This document shows positions 1-8,616 of a stretch of DNA of 36,930 bases, piece after piece (position 1 is the first letter of the stretch; each line of letters begins with the position of its first letter). A model generated the notes under the pieces. It saw only the letters and a program-made list of their open reading frames with translations, was not told the origin of the DNA and made no database searches. This DNA is from an uncultured Sphingomonadales bacterium (GTDB lineage: Bacteria > Pseudomonadota > Alphaproteobacteria > Sphingomonadales > Sphingomonadaceae), in assembly GCA_903923465.1 (NCBI GenBank), contig CAIXXP010000119.1:1-36930 (forward strand). The letters run 5' to 3'. The translations under genes were made by a program, and so were the position numbers.

Positions 1-1007
1 CAGCGGCGGCCATGCATCTTGCGGCCGGTGAACTCGTCGATGATGACGATCTTGCCGCCCTCGGCGATGTAGTCGATGTCGCGCTTGAACATGACATTGG
101 CCTTCAGCGCCTGATCGAGGTGGTGCACCACCAGCGTGTTCTCGATGTCATGCAGATTGCTGCCCACCAGCAGGCCGGCCTCTTCCAGCAGCCGCTCGGC
201 ATGCTCATAGCCATCCTCGGTGAGGGTGATGTTCTTGGCCTTTTCGTCGGCCTCGTAATCCTCTGGGCTCAGCCGCTTCACAATGGCGTCCACGGTGACA
301 TAGAGGTCGCTCTTGTCGTCCGTCGAGCCAGAGATGATCAACGGCGTCCGCGCCTCGTCCACCAGAATGGAATCAACCTCGTCGACGATGGCATAGTTGA
401 ACGGGCGCTGGGCCATCTGGCTGCGCTCGTGCTTCATGTTGTCGCGCAGGTAATCGAAGCCCAGCTCGTTGTTGGTGGCATAGGTGATGTCAGCCAGATA
501 GGCCTCGCGGCGCGCCTGCTCGTCCAGATCGGGCACGATCACCCCCACGGAAAGGCCGAGGAAGCGATAGATCTGCCCCATCCAGCCCGCGTCGCGATGG
601 GCCAGATAGTCGTTGACGGTCACGACGTGCACGCCCTTCCCCTCCAGCGCGTTGAGGTAACAGGCCAGCGTTGCCACCAGCGTTTTGCCCTCGCCGGTGC
701 GCATTTCGGCGATCTCGCCGCGGTGGAGCACGATGCCGCCGATCATCTGCACATCGAAGTGGCGCATGCCCAGCACCCGCTTGCTGGCCTCGCGCACCGT
801 GGCAAAGGCCTCGGGCAGGATGTCGTCAAGGGTCTTGCCCCCAGCCAGCAGGCCGCGCAGCTTTCCGGTCTGCGCCGCCAGATCTTCGTCGGACAAGGCC
901 TGAAGCGTCGGCTCGAAGCCCGCGATCTTCTGGACGATCTTGTCGAGCGACTTGACGTAACGATCGTTGGACGAGCCGAAAACGGCCTTGGCTAGCGTGC
1001 CGAACAT
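1..1007 (-). CDS. secA: SecA preprotein translocase ATPase (N-terminal part, cut by window edge)
   Basis: The reverse strand encodes the first 335 or so residues of SecA, the cytoplasmic ATPase that drives proteins through SecYEG. The protein begins [16 protein letters not shown]. Visible motifs are the Walker A box MRTGEGKT (residues 102-109, Lys108), the DEAD-box equivalent [13 protein letters not shown], and helicase-core blocks such as [10 protein letters not shown] and [13 protein letters not shown]. The ATG at 1007 has an AGGAA ribosome binding sequence about six bases upstream. Preprotein cross-linking, scaffold and C-terminal zinc-binding parts lie outside the window. No frame break is seen in the visible part. 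SecA identity is certain. Confidence 0.97.
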   Translation of the reverse strand, partial: MFGTLAKAVFGSSNDRYVKSLDKIVQKIAGFEPTLQALSDEDLAAQTGKLRGLLAGGKTLDDILPEAFATVREASKRVLGMRHFDVQMIGGIVLHRGEIAEMRTGEGKTLVATLACYLNALEGKGVHVVTVNDYLAHRDAGWMGQIYRFLGLSVGVIVPDLDEQARREAYLADITYATNNELGFDYLRDNMKHERSQMAQRPFNYAIVDEVDSILVDEARTPLIISGSTDDKSDLYVTVDAIVKRLSPEDYEADEKAKNITLTEDGYEHAERLLEEAGLLVGSNLHDIENTLVVHHLDQALKANVMFKRDIDYIAEGGKIVIIDEFTGRKMHGRR

Positions 1008-1166
1008 GCAAAATTCCTGAAGCTGAGAGCCTGAAAGCGCAGGCGGTGTAATGGGGGGAGGCACCGCGCGCGGAGATGGGCGGGGGTGCGAGACGGTGGG
1101 GCCGCGCCCGCGAAAACGTCGCGCGCCGCCAATCCACCAGTGCCCGGGTCTGGCCGGGAGACGCGC

Positions 1167-1439
1167 CTATTCGCGGGCGCGGTCGATACCGGTGCGAACG
1201 GTTACCACGGGCAGCGCCAGCGCCGCCGGATGGGGCAGCATCAACGCCGTATCCGGGCGCTGTGCCACGGCGCGGGCCATGCCGCCCGCCGCCGCGCAGG
1301 GTGCGGCCCGGGTGGCACCCTGGCCGATTTCCACCGCGCCGATCTGGGCACAACCGCCATAGGCGCGCGCATCCGTCACCACGCCTTCAGCGGCGAGGCC
1401 CGACATCAGCACCAGCAATGTAACCAGAAAGCGCATCAT
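1167..1439 (-). CDS. Small secreted protein of unknown function
   Basis: About 90 residues, starting MMRFLVTLLVLMSGLAAEG, which looks like a signal peptide with a short hydrophobic core. The mature part contains two cysteines (YGGCAQIG and AAPCAAAG) that could form a disulfide in the periplasm. I do not recognise a family. The frame is open upstream to 1523, but that extension would overlap the preceding gene and put Arg-rich residues before the signal sequence, so I prefer the double Met at 1439/1436. It lies 70 bases downstream of the TonB-like gene on the same strand and upstream of secA, so it may be cotranscribed with the TonB-like gene. No strong ribosome binding site is visible. Confidence 0.55.
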   Translation of the reverse strand: MMRFLVTLLVLMSGLAAEGVVTDARAYGGCAQIGAVEIGQGATRAAPCAAAGGMARAVAQRPDTALMLPHPAALALPVVTVRTGIDRARE

Positions 1440-1509
1440 GACGGGCGGCATATAGGCAGATGCCGCGCCCGCGTCCAGTGCGGCAACCCATCCGCGCCCG
1501 GCACGGCGT

Positions 1510-2247
1510 TCACGGCGCCTCATCGGTCACCGTCACCGCCTGGGTTACCGTCACTACCCGACGCACCGGCCTGCCGGCGGCATCGGTGTAGGGCCGGGTT
1601 TTCTGGCCCGAACAGGGGAAAGGCCCCAAATGCGCGAATTGGGTCGAAAGCTGCCCCTCCGACCGGCTGACCTCGCAATGGCTCTGCGTGCCGTCGGCCT
1701 CCACGGTAATCTTGAGATCGAGCCAGCTCGCCCGGGGCGGATAGGGCAAGACGTTCGGCAGGGCCCATTTCACCCGCTGCGCCCAGGTGCCGGTGGTGGG
1801 GTTGCCGGCCTCGTCGGTGGCCGGCGTGAACAGGCCCCGGGCGGCCAGCAGGCGGCACGTTGCCGCATCCAGCAGGGGAAAGCCGCTGCTCAGGGTGACA
1901 GCGCAGCCCGAGACCCGCCCGGTGGGCGCCACCGTCAGGCTCACCACGACAAAGCCGGTCTGCTCGGCCTTCAGCGCCTCCTTCGGGTAATCCGCGGTGG
2001 TGACCCAGCCATCGGCATAACCCATCGGCCGGGGAATATGCGGATTGGCCGCGGGCACAAAGACCGGCGGCGGCGCATAGACCCGCGCAGGCGGCGGCAT
2101 CACCGAGGGGTGCATCAAAATGTTCAACGGGGCCTGCGGGGATGCCACCTGCACCGGTGGGGCAGTCACCACCGGCAGATTGCCCGCGGGCACACCGCCC
2201 TGAGCAGCACCCGCCGCCATCACCAGCACAAGGCCCAAGATTCCCAT
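1510..2247 (-). CDS. Secreted protein with TonB C-terminal-like domain
   Basis: 245 residues with a signal peptide (MGILGLVLVMAAGAAQG), then a Pro/Val/Ala-rich linker (about residues 20-75) and a TonB_C-type module (about 80-165). That module has the family pattern DYPKEALKAEQTGFVVVSLTV...GRVSGCAV...LLDAATCRLL and ends in a predicted beta strand. Residues 170-240 (LDLKITVEADGTQSHCEVSRS...RVVTVTQAV) resemble a second, degenerate copy. Classical TonB has an N-terminal anchor with a conserved transmembrane His; here the N-terminus looks cleavable, so an energy-transducing role is doubtful. The ATG at 2247 is preceded by GGAG at eight-base spacing. It is divergent from argJ across 156 bases. Function is inferred only as a periplasmic TonB-like protein. 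Confidence 0.75.
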   Translation of the reverse strand: MGILGLVLVMAAGAAQGGVPAGNLPVVTAPPVQVASPQAPLNILMHPSVMPPPARVYAPPPVFVPAANPHIPRPMGYADGWVTTADYPKEALKAEQTGFVVVSLTVAPTGRVSGCAVTLSSGFPLLDAATCRLLAARGLFTPATDEAGNPTTGTWAQRVKWALPNVLPYPPRASWLDLKITVEADGTQSHCEVSRSEGQLSTQFAHLGPFPCSGQKTRPYTDAAGRPVRRVVTVTQAVTVTDEAP

Positions 2248-2403
2248 ACAGCCACTCCCCCTTCATCCCGGTGCCATCGCAACCCTGCCCGCGATCGGCC
2301 CGACAGGTTCGGAACTATCGCCCCCTCGCCCCCCTGTCGAGCAGCTTCGCCCCATCGCCACCAACGGTTGAAAACCCCCGCGCAAACCGCTAACCCGCCT
2401 GCC

Positions 2404-3630
2404 ATGTCGCATGATGTCTCCCCGCTCGCCACGCCCTTCCCCGCCCTGCCGGCCATTGCCGGGGCCACGCCGCACATTGTCCGCGCCGGCTACAAGGACT
2501 GGGGCCGCTGCGACCTCACCTATGTCGAGCTGGCCGAGGGCACCAGCGTCGCCGGCGTGTTCACCCGCAACATCTGCTGCTCCAGCGAGGTTGACCTTGG
2601 CCGGGCCAATATCGGTCAGGGCCTCGCCCGCGCGCTCGTGGTCAATGCCGGCAATTCCAACGCCTTCACCGGCTATCGCGGGCGCGAGGCGGTGGAACAG
2701 ATCATGGATCAGGTGGCCGCGCACCTCGGTGCCCCGCGCGAGCAGGTATTCGTCTCCTCCACCGGCGTCATCGGCGTGCCCCTGCCCAAGGACAAGGCGC
2801 GCGATGGCGTGACCGCCGCGCTGGCCTCGCCCGAATGCGGCTGGGAGGATGCCGCCCGCACCATCGGTACCACCGACACCTTCCCCAAGGGCGCCACCGC
2901 CACCGCCATCGTCGGCGACAAGACCGTCACCCTCTCGGCCATCATCAAGGGCAGCGGCATGATCGCGCCCGACATGGCCACCATGCTCGGCTACATCTTC
3001 ACCGACTGCGCCATCGCCCCCGCCTATCTGCAGGAACTGCTGGGCGTGGCCGCCGACGAGACCTTCAACTGCATCACCGTCGATTCCGACACATCCACCT
3101 CGGACACTATCCTCGCCTTCGCCACCGGCAAGGCGGGCAACCAGCGGATCAACTGCGGCGGCTGCCCCGGCGCCGATGCCTTTGCCGCCGCCCTGCGCGA
3201 TGTCTGCCGGCAGATGGCGCATCTGGTGGTGAAGGATGGCGAGGGCGCGCAGAAGTTCATCGCCATCACCGTTACCGGCGCGGCCAGCGATGCCAGCGCC
3301 CGCAAGGTGGGCCTTGCCATCGCCAACTCCCCCCTGGTGAAAACCGCCATCGCCGGGGAAGACGCCAACTGGGGCCGCGTGGTGATGGCCGTGGGCAAGG
3401 CGGGGGAACCGGCCAACCGCGACACGCTCTCCATCGGCTTTGGCGGCATCTGGACCGCGAAGGACGGACAGCCGGTGGCCGATTACGACGAAACCCCGGT
3501 TGCCGAGCACCTGAAGGGCCACGACATCAGCATCGCGGTTGACCTCGGCATTGGTGATGGCCGCGCCACCGTGTGGACCTGCGACCTGACCCACGGTTAC
3601 ATTTCCATCAACGCCGACTATCGTTCCTAG
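2404..3630 (+). CDS. argJ: Bifunctional ornithine acetyltransferase / N-acetylglutamate synthase ArgJ
   Basis: 408 residues. ArgJ moves the acetyl group from N-acetylornithine to glutamate in the cyclic arginine pathway; bifunctional forms also make N-acetylglutamate from acetyl-CoA. The family's self-cleavage site is present at KGSGMIAPDMATMLG: Thr193 in Met-Ala-Thr is the nucleophile that becomes the N-terminus of the beta chain. Other family blocks are NAGNSNAFTG, SSTGVIG, TVDSDTSTSD and GEDANWGR. The ATG at 2404 gives the usual N-terminus; the frame runs open upstream to 1630, but that part overlaps the opposite-strand TonB-like gene and has no family similarity. No good ribosome binding site is visible. 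A phosphatase gene follows after two bases. Confidence 0.96.
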   Translation: MSHDVSPLATPFPALPAIAGATPHIVRAGYKDWGRCDLTYVELAEGTSVAGVFTRNICCSSEVDLGRANIGQGLARALVVNAGNSNAFTGYRGREAVEQIMDQVAAHLGAPREQVFVSSTGVIGVPLPKDKARDGVTAALASPECGWEDAARTIGTTDTFPKGATATAIVGDKTVTLSAIIKGSGMIAPDMATMLGYIFTDCAIAPAYLQELLGVAADETFNCITVDSDTSTSDTILAFATGKAGNQRINCGGCPGADAFAAALRDVCRQMAHLVVKDGEGAQKFIAITVTGAASDASARKVGLAIANSPLVKTAIAGEDANWGRVVMAVGKAGEPANRDTLSIGFGGIWTAKDGQPVADYDETPVAEHLKGHDISIAVDLGIGDGRATVWTCDLTHGYISINADYRS

Positions 3631-3632
3631 GC

Positions 3633-4445
3633 GTGGCTCTCTCCCCTGCCCTTCACGATGGCGTGCTGGCGGTGCTGCGACAGGCCGCTAACCGCGCCAT
3701 ACTGCCGCGCTATCAGCACCTTGGCGCGCACGAAATCATCGAGAAGGCGGCGGACGATCTCGTCACCATCGCCGACCGGGAGAGCGAGGCCATCCTCGCC
3801 GAGGGCCTTGCCCGGCTGCTGCCCGAAGCGGCGATTGTCGGCGAGGAGGCGGCCTTCGCCGACCCATCGCTGCTAAATCGCCTTGGCGAGGCGCTGTGCT
3901 GGATTATCGATCCGATCGACGGAACCCATAATTTCGCGCAAGGAAAGCCGCCTTTCGGCGTCCTCATCGCGCTGGCCGAAGCCGGCGAGACCATCGCCGG
4001 GTGGATCTATGACCCCCTGACCCAACGCCTGTGCCACGCCACGCGCGGCGGCGGAGCGTTCATGAACGGAGAGCGGATCGCCGCCCGCACCAGCGGCAGC
4101 GCCCCGCCCGTGGCCGCCATCTCGCTGATCTATGCCGACGAGGCCCGGCGCGCCGCGCTGAAAGCCCACATCACCCCGCACTACCAACTGGTCGACATCC
4201 CCCGCTGCGCCGCCGAGCAATATCCTCGCCTCGCACTGGGGGAAAACGATTTGTCGATTTTCGAGCGGACCCTCGCTTGGGATCACGCCGCCGGTGTGCT
4301 GTTCCTCAACGAGGCCGGGGGGCTCGCCGCGCGCGAGGATGGCTCGCCCTATCGCGTGGACGACCAGCGGCGCGGCATGATCGCCGCTGCCTCTCCCGCC
4401 TTGTGGGAGGAGCTGGCGGGGCGGATGGAGGTGTTTAAGGAATAG
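3633..4445 (+). CDS. Inositol monophosphatase family protein
   Basis: 270 residues from a GTG start at 3633, two bases after the argJ stop, so the pair is almost certainly cotranscribed and translationally coupled. All metal-binding signatures of the Mg-dependent, Li-sensitive phosphatase family are present: GEEAA (Glu71-Glu72), DPIDGT (residues 93-98) and WDHAAG (216-221). The substrate cannot be read from sequence. Candidates are inositol-1-phosphate, histidinol phosphate (HisN-type, as several alphaproteobacteria use an IMPase-like HisN) or another sugar phosphate. The link with argJ fits an amino-acid biosynthesis role, but this is inference. In-frame codons upstream of 3633 overlap argJ and are not family-like. 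Confidence 0.9.
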   Translation: MALSPALHDGVLAVLRQAANRAILPRYQHLGAHEIIEKAADDLVTIADRESEAILAEGLARLLPEAAIVGEEAAFADPSLLNRLGEALCWIIDPIDGTHNFAQGKPPFGVLIALAEAGETIAGWIYDPLTQRLCHATRGGGAFMNGERIAARTSGSAPPVAAISLIYADEARRAALKAHITPHYQLVDIPRCAAEQYPRLALGENDLSIFERTLAWDHAAGVLFLNEAGGLAAREDGSPYRVDDQRRGMIAAASPALWEELAGRMEVFKE

Positions 4446-4461
4446 TTTGAAGGGTGAAGGT

Positions 4462-4481
4462 GCGAGGGACTCGTCCCTCGC
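4462..4481 (+). repeat. REP-like stem-loop, copy 1
   Basis: Perfect 8-bp inverted repeat GCGAGGGA / TCCCTCGC with a four-base loop, followed on the plus strand by GCTCC and ATTACTGTC. It sits 16 bases after the stop of the phosphatase gene. A second stem-loop with the same flanking bases lies inverted at 4612-4633. A perfect 12-bp palindrome (CCTTGCGCAAGG, 4518-4529) sits between them. There is no T tract, so this looks like a dispersed extragenic palindrome rather than a classical terminator, though it could still end transcripts of the two converging genes. Confidence 0.7.
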
Positions 4482-4611
4482 GCTCCGATTACTGTCATTG
4501 CTGTGCCAAGGGTTCGACCTTGCGCAAGGCGGCAGCGTCGCAGGCCTTAAAGCCGCTTCGCGGCAGGGCACCACCTTGCACATGTTGCGCCAACCCGGAC
4601 AGTATGGGGAG

Positions 4612-4633
4612 CGCGAGGGCGGTGGCCCTCGCG
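4612..4633 (-). repeat. REP-like stem-loop, copy 2 (inverted)
   Basis: Perfect 9-bp inverted repeat CGCGAGGGC / GCCCTCGCG with a four-base loop. Read on the minus strand it is preceded by AAAAGGATAGT and followed by GCTCCCCATACTGTC, which matches the downstream flank of copy 1 on the plus strand. The two copies therefore face each other about 130 bases apart, like the paired units of a bacterial interspersed mosaic element. It lies 23 bases beyond the trxA stop and may protect or terminate that transcript. Confidence 0.7.
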
Positions 4634-4656
4634 ACTATCCTTTTACTTTCAACCTA

Positions 4657-4977
4657 TTACAGCGCACCCTCAACCCAGGACTTCAACTGCCCCTTGGGCG
4701 CCGCGCCCAGCTTTTGCGCGAAAGGCTTGCCATCCTTGAACAGGATCAGCAGCGGGATGGACTGCACGCCGAACTGGCTGGCGATGGCGGTGTTTTCCAT
4801 GATGTCCAGCTTGGCGATGGTCAGCTTCTCGCCGAGTTCGTCGCTCAATTCTTCCAGGGCCGGCGCGATCATCTTGCATGGCCCGCACCAGTCCGCCCAG
4901 AAGTCGACCAGCACGGGCTTGTCGGATTGCAGCACATCGGCGGCGAAGCTCGAATCGGTAACCTTGATCGTGGCCAT
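4657..4977 (-). CDS. trxA: Thioredoxin
   Basis: 106 residues, the normal length for thioredoxin 1, a cytoplasmic dithiol-disulfide reductant kept reduced by thioredoxin reductase. The active site is WCGPC with Cys31 and Cys34, Asp25 is the buried acid, and cis-Pro75 lies in SIPLL. The start ATG at 4977 has a strong AAGGAG ribosome binding site six bases upstream. The gene follows addA by 74 bases on the same strand, an addB-addA-trxA order I recall from related alphaproteobacteria. Its strong ribosome site suggests higher expression than the genes upstream and possibly a promoter of its own. Confidence 0.97.
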   Translation of the reverse strand: MATIKVTDSSFAADVLQSDKPVLVDFWADWCGPCKMIAPALEELSDELGEKLTIAKLDIMENTAIASQFGVQSIPLLILFKDGKPFAQKLGAAPKGQLKSWVEGAL

Positions 4978-5051
4978 GCTAATCTCCTTGTGTATGCCGC
5001 CTATCTAGGCACTGGCGCGGCGCTGACAAGCCATGCGGGGGGCAAGCTTTC

Positions 5052-8000
5052 CTATGCGAGGCCCAAGCTGTGCTGGGCGAGGCCCAGCGCCCGCTGGTAA
5101 AAATCGAGCGTCTCACCCGGAATTTCGATCAGCGCGGGGCCCTGGGTGTAGAGCACAGCCGCCTCCACCGTCCGCCCGGGATAGGCCACCTCCAGCGCCG
5201 CGGCATAGGCGGCCATCTGGCGCAGCACCCCCGTGGGCACCTCCTCCAGCCGCTGGGGCGGGCGGCGGGCGGTTTTGAAATCCACGAGCCGGATGCGGGA
5301 TTCACCGATTACCAGCCGGTCGATCGCGCCGGAGACAACCTCGCTGCCCACCAGTGCCGCCACGGGAACCTCGGCCAGCGCATCGGGCGCAAACAGCTCC
5401 GCCCAGCGCGCGTCGCCGATCACTTTCAGGGCGGCATCGGCAATTTCCGCGCGGGCAACCTCAGGCAGATCGGCGGCCTGACGGGCGAGCCAGCGGCGCG
5501 CGGCATCCTCGCGGATAGTGCGCGGTTCAACCGCCAGCGCCGGCAGCCGTTCGAGCAACCGGTGAATCAGCGTGCCGCGGCGCGCCAGACCGGCCGGGCC
5601 AGCCCCCGGCGCGCCCGCCATCAGCGGCGGATCGCTCGTCGCATCCTCGCCCAGCGCGGAGGGCACCAGCGGCCGGGCCGGGCGCGGTTCCTCGGGCACG
5701 GCGCGGCCCAGCCAGCCCGGCAAGGCGACGTCCAGCCCCAGTTCCACCGTTTGCGCTGGCCACACCGGGGCCACCGCCGTCGCGCCGTGCTCCTGTCGCC
5801 CCTCCCATATGGGATCATGGCGCCAGTCTTCCGCGCCGAACAGTTCGGAAAGCCGGGCATACCAGCTTTGCGGCGCCGGTTCGGTCTCGCGTTTGCCCAG
5901 CGCGCCACCGATGAATAGCGCCTCCTCAGCCCTCGTCATCGCCACATAGAGCAGGCGCCAGTGCTCCTCGCGCTCGGCCTTTGCCGCCAGCGCCTCGGCC
6001 TCGGCGATGGGGCCGTGCTTTTCCGCCTTGCGCAGCGGCGGCAACGGCACAGCGCGCGCGTCGGCGTTGCCCGGCGCTGGGTCGGGCACCGTCAATGCCC
6101 CGCCGCGTCCGCTGTCGGGATCGCCCGTGGCGTCGGCCAGAATGACGATGGGTGCCTGCAAGCCCTTCGAGCCATGCACGGTCATCACCCGCACCTGCCC
6201 ATCGACGCGGCCCGCCTCGCGCTTCAGCTCGGTGGTGCCCGCCTCGAACCATTGCAGGAACCCAGCCAGGCTCGGGGTGGCCGTGCTGGCAAAGGCATGG
6301 GCGGCGTTGAGCAACTCATCGATGGGATCGCCCGCCTCGCGCCCCAAGCGCGCCACCAGCCGCGCCCGGCCGCGCCACGGCCCCACCAGTATCCAGTGCA
6401 ATAATGCCTGCACCGGCTCGAAATCGGCGCGGGCCAGCAGATCCCCCAGCCGGGTGAGCGCGGCGACGACATCAGGGTGGCGACTGCGGCGCAGATGGCT
6501 CCACAAAGGCGTGTGACGCGGGCGGTGGCCATGTTCCAGCAACTGCTCCTGGCTCCAGCCGAGCAACGGCGAGACCAGCAGGCAGGCAAGGTTCAGATCG
6601 TCGAGCGGCTGCGCGGCAAAACGCAGGGCGGCCACCAGATCGCGCACCGCCAGCGGCGCCCCCCAGCCGCAGCCGGTCAACGCCCGCCACCGGCACACCC
6701 GCCGCATGCAGCCGCGCGACGATCAGCCCGGCCAGTTCGCGCCGCTTGCGCACCAGCACCATCACATCGCCCGCGTTGGCCCGGCGTGGGGGATCGCCCG
6801 GTTTCACGCCCTTCACCAGCGGGAAGCCGGTATCCATCCAGTGTTTCACCGTCTGGGCGATCTTGTCGGCCATCTGCCGCTCCCGGCTGGAGAGCCAGGT
6901 TTCCGCGCCGGGGTCGCCCTCGCCCGCTGGTTCGTCCTCGGCGTTGTCCTCATCGACCTCGCCAAGCGCCATCCCCACCGGCTGCCACAGCACCACCAGC
7001 CCGGGGCGGTCCTCGCCCTGATGGAGCTCTGGCGGCACATCGAGGCCAAAGCCCGCGTGGCCAATCGTCGCAAGCGCCCGATTGACGAAATCGAGCACCG
7101 GCTCGGCGGTGCGGAAGCTGCGGTCCAGCCCCAGCTCGCGCAAGGGCCGCGCCTCCGGCCCGCCGCGCAGGGTTGCGGCATTGGCGGCGGCCCCGGCCAT
7201 CGCCTCGCGCACCCGCGCCTTGGCGTCGGCGAAATTCTGCGGGCTGGTGCCCTGAAAGCCGAAGATCGCCTGCTTGTAGTCGCCCACGACGAACAGCGTG
7301 CGCCGCCGGCCTCCAGCAGAATTGGCACCCGCCGCGCCATCACCGCTGAAGAATTCACCGGTCAGCGCATCGATGATGCGCCACTGGGCGGCGTTGGTAT
7401 CCTGCGCCTCGTCCACCAGAATGTGGTCGAAGCGGCGATCGAGCTTGTAGCGGATCCAATCGGCCATATCGGAGCGGCCGAGGAGTTCGGCCGCGCGGCG
7501 GATCTGGTCGTCGAAATCGATCAGCCCCTCGCGCTGTTTGGCCTCATCCCACGCCAGCGCATAAGCCCGGCCGAGGGCCAGTGCCGGGGCCAGCCAGCCG
7601 GCCAGAGCCAGCAGATCGCGCCGCCTTCGCACGGCGGCGATGCAGGCCCCTACCCGCGCGACATAATCGGGATAGGATGGGTCGAACTTCTCCTGCGCCT
7701 TCGCCGCGCGCGGCGTGTCCTCGGCGGTGTAGAGCACCTTGTAGAGCGCATCTATCGCGGCCAACCGGCCCGCCGCGTCCGCCGCCAACCAGCCACCGAT
7801 GGCCTCGGCATTGCCGGCGCCGGTCTTGGTCTGCCACTGCTGGTTGGCCAGCAGGCAGGCGCGCAGGCTGGCGGCATCGAAGGTGCCGTCGGCGCACAGG
7901 GCCGCCAGACTGGCCTCATCCTCATCGCTGGCCAGGCCGAGCAGGCTTTTCACGCGACCATCCAGCGGCGGCTGCCAGCCCCCCGGCCCCAGCCACAGCT

Positions 8001-8616
8001 CGCGGGCCTTGGCGCATTGCAGCAGATAGCGCTCGGTCGCCTCGGGCCCCAGCCGCAGCGACAGGCCGGCCAGCGCGTCCAGCATCGCCACATCGCCCCT
8101 CGCCTCGGCGTCGAGCAGCAAATCGCCCAGCACCTGCCGCGACAGCAGCTGCGCCTCGTGCTCCTCCATCGGCCGGGCACCGGCGGTCAGCCCCGCTTCC
8201 TCGGGAAAAGCGGCCAGCAGCCATTGCGAAAAGGCGTGGATGGTGTCGATCCGCAGGCCGCCGCCCGGGCAATCCAGCACGCCGGCAAACAGGGTGCGGG
8301 CGCGCGATCGCGTCTCGGGGCCCATATCCGCGCCAATTGCTTCCAGTTCCTTGCCCAGCGCGATGCCATCGGCGCGCACCCAGCGGGCCAGCGTGTCGTT
8401 GATGCGCGCGGCCATTTCGGTGGCCCCGGCTTTCGTGAAGGTGAGGCACAGGATCTGCTCTGGCCGCACCCCCGGCTCCAGCAACAGCCGCAGCACGCGG
8501 GCCGAAAGCACCTGCGTCTTGCCGGTGCCCGCCGAGGCCGACAGCCACACCGAATCCGATGGCGCCACCGCCAGCGCCTGATTGCCCGCGAGGGGGTGAA
8601 GCGTCGCCCCGCTCAT
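5052..8616 (-). pseudogene. addA: AddA helicase-nuclease, double-strand break repair, interrupted by a one-base frameshift
   Basis: AddA is the UvrD-type helicase and nuclease subunit of AddAB, which processes DNA ends for RecA loading. The first half runs from ATG 8616, overlapping the addB stop as ATGA. It has Walker A SASAGTGKT (residues 26-34), FTKAGATEMAARI, Walker B ILVDEAQDT and VVGDYKQAIFGFQG. The frame is lost at residues VDRLRLG, where the coding strand has six G (6659-6664). Dropping one G restores VDRLRLGAPLAVRDL and joins the second frame, which carries VMTVHGSKGLQ, YVAMTRAEEALF and the nuclease block IRLVDFKTA, ending at 5052. As written, the first product reads junk and stops at 6472. 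The repaired protein would be about 1187 residues, normal for the family. The break is either a homopolymer sequencing error or a very recent mutation, since both halves are otherwise intact. Confidence 0.9.

Noticed and set aside
12..995. Long plus-strand open frame opposite secA
   Set aside because: It is the antisense of a certain gene and its residues show no domain; GC-rich codon use keeps opposite frames open.
1630..2403. Upstream extension of argJ
   Set aside because: Overlaps the TonB-like gene on the other strand and lacks ArgJ similarity; ATG 2404 gives the normal N-terminus.
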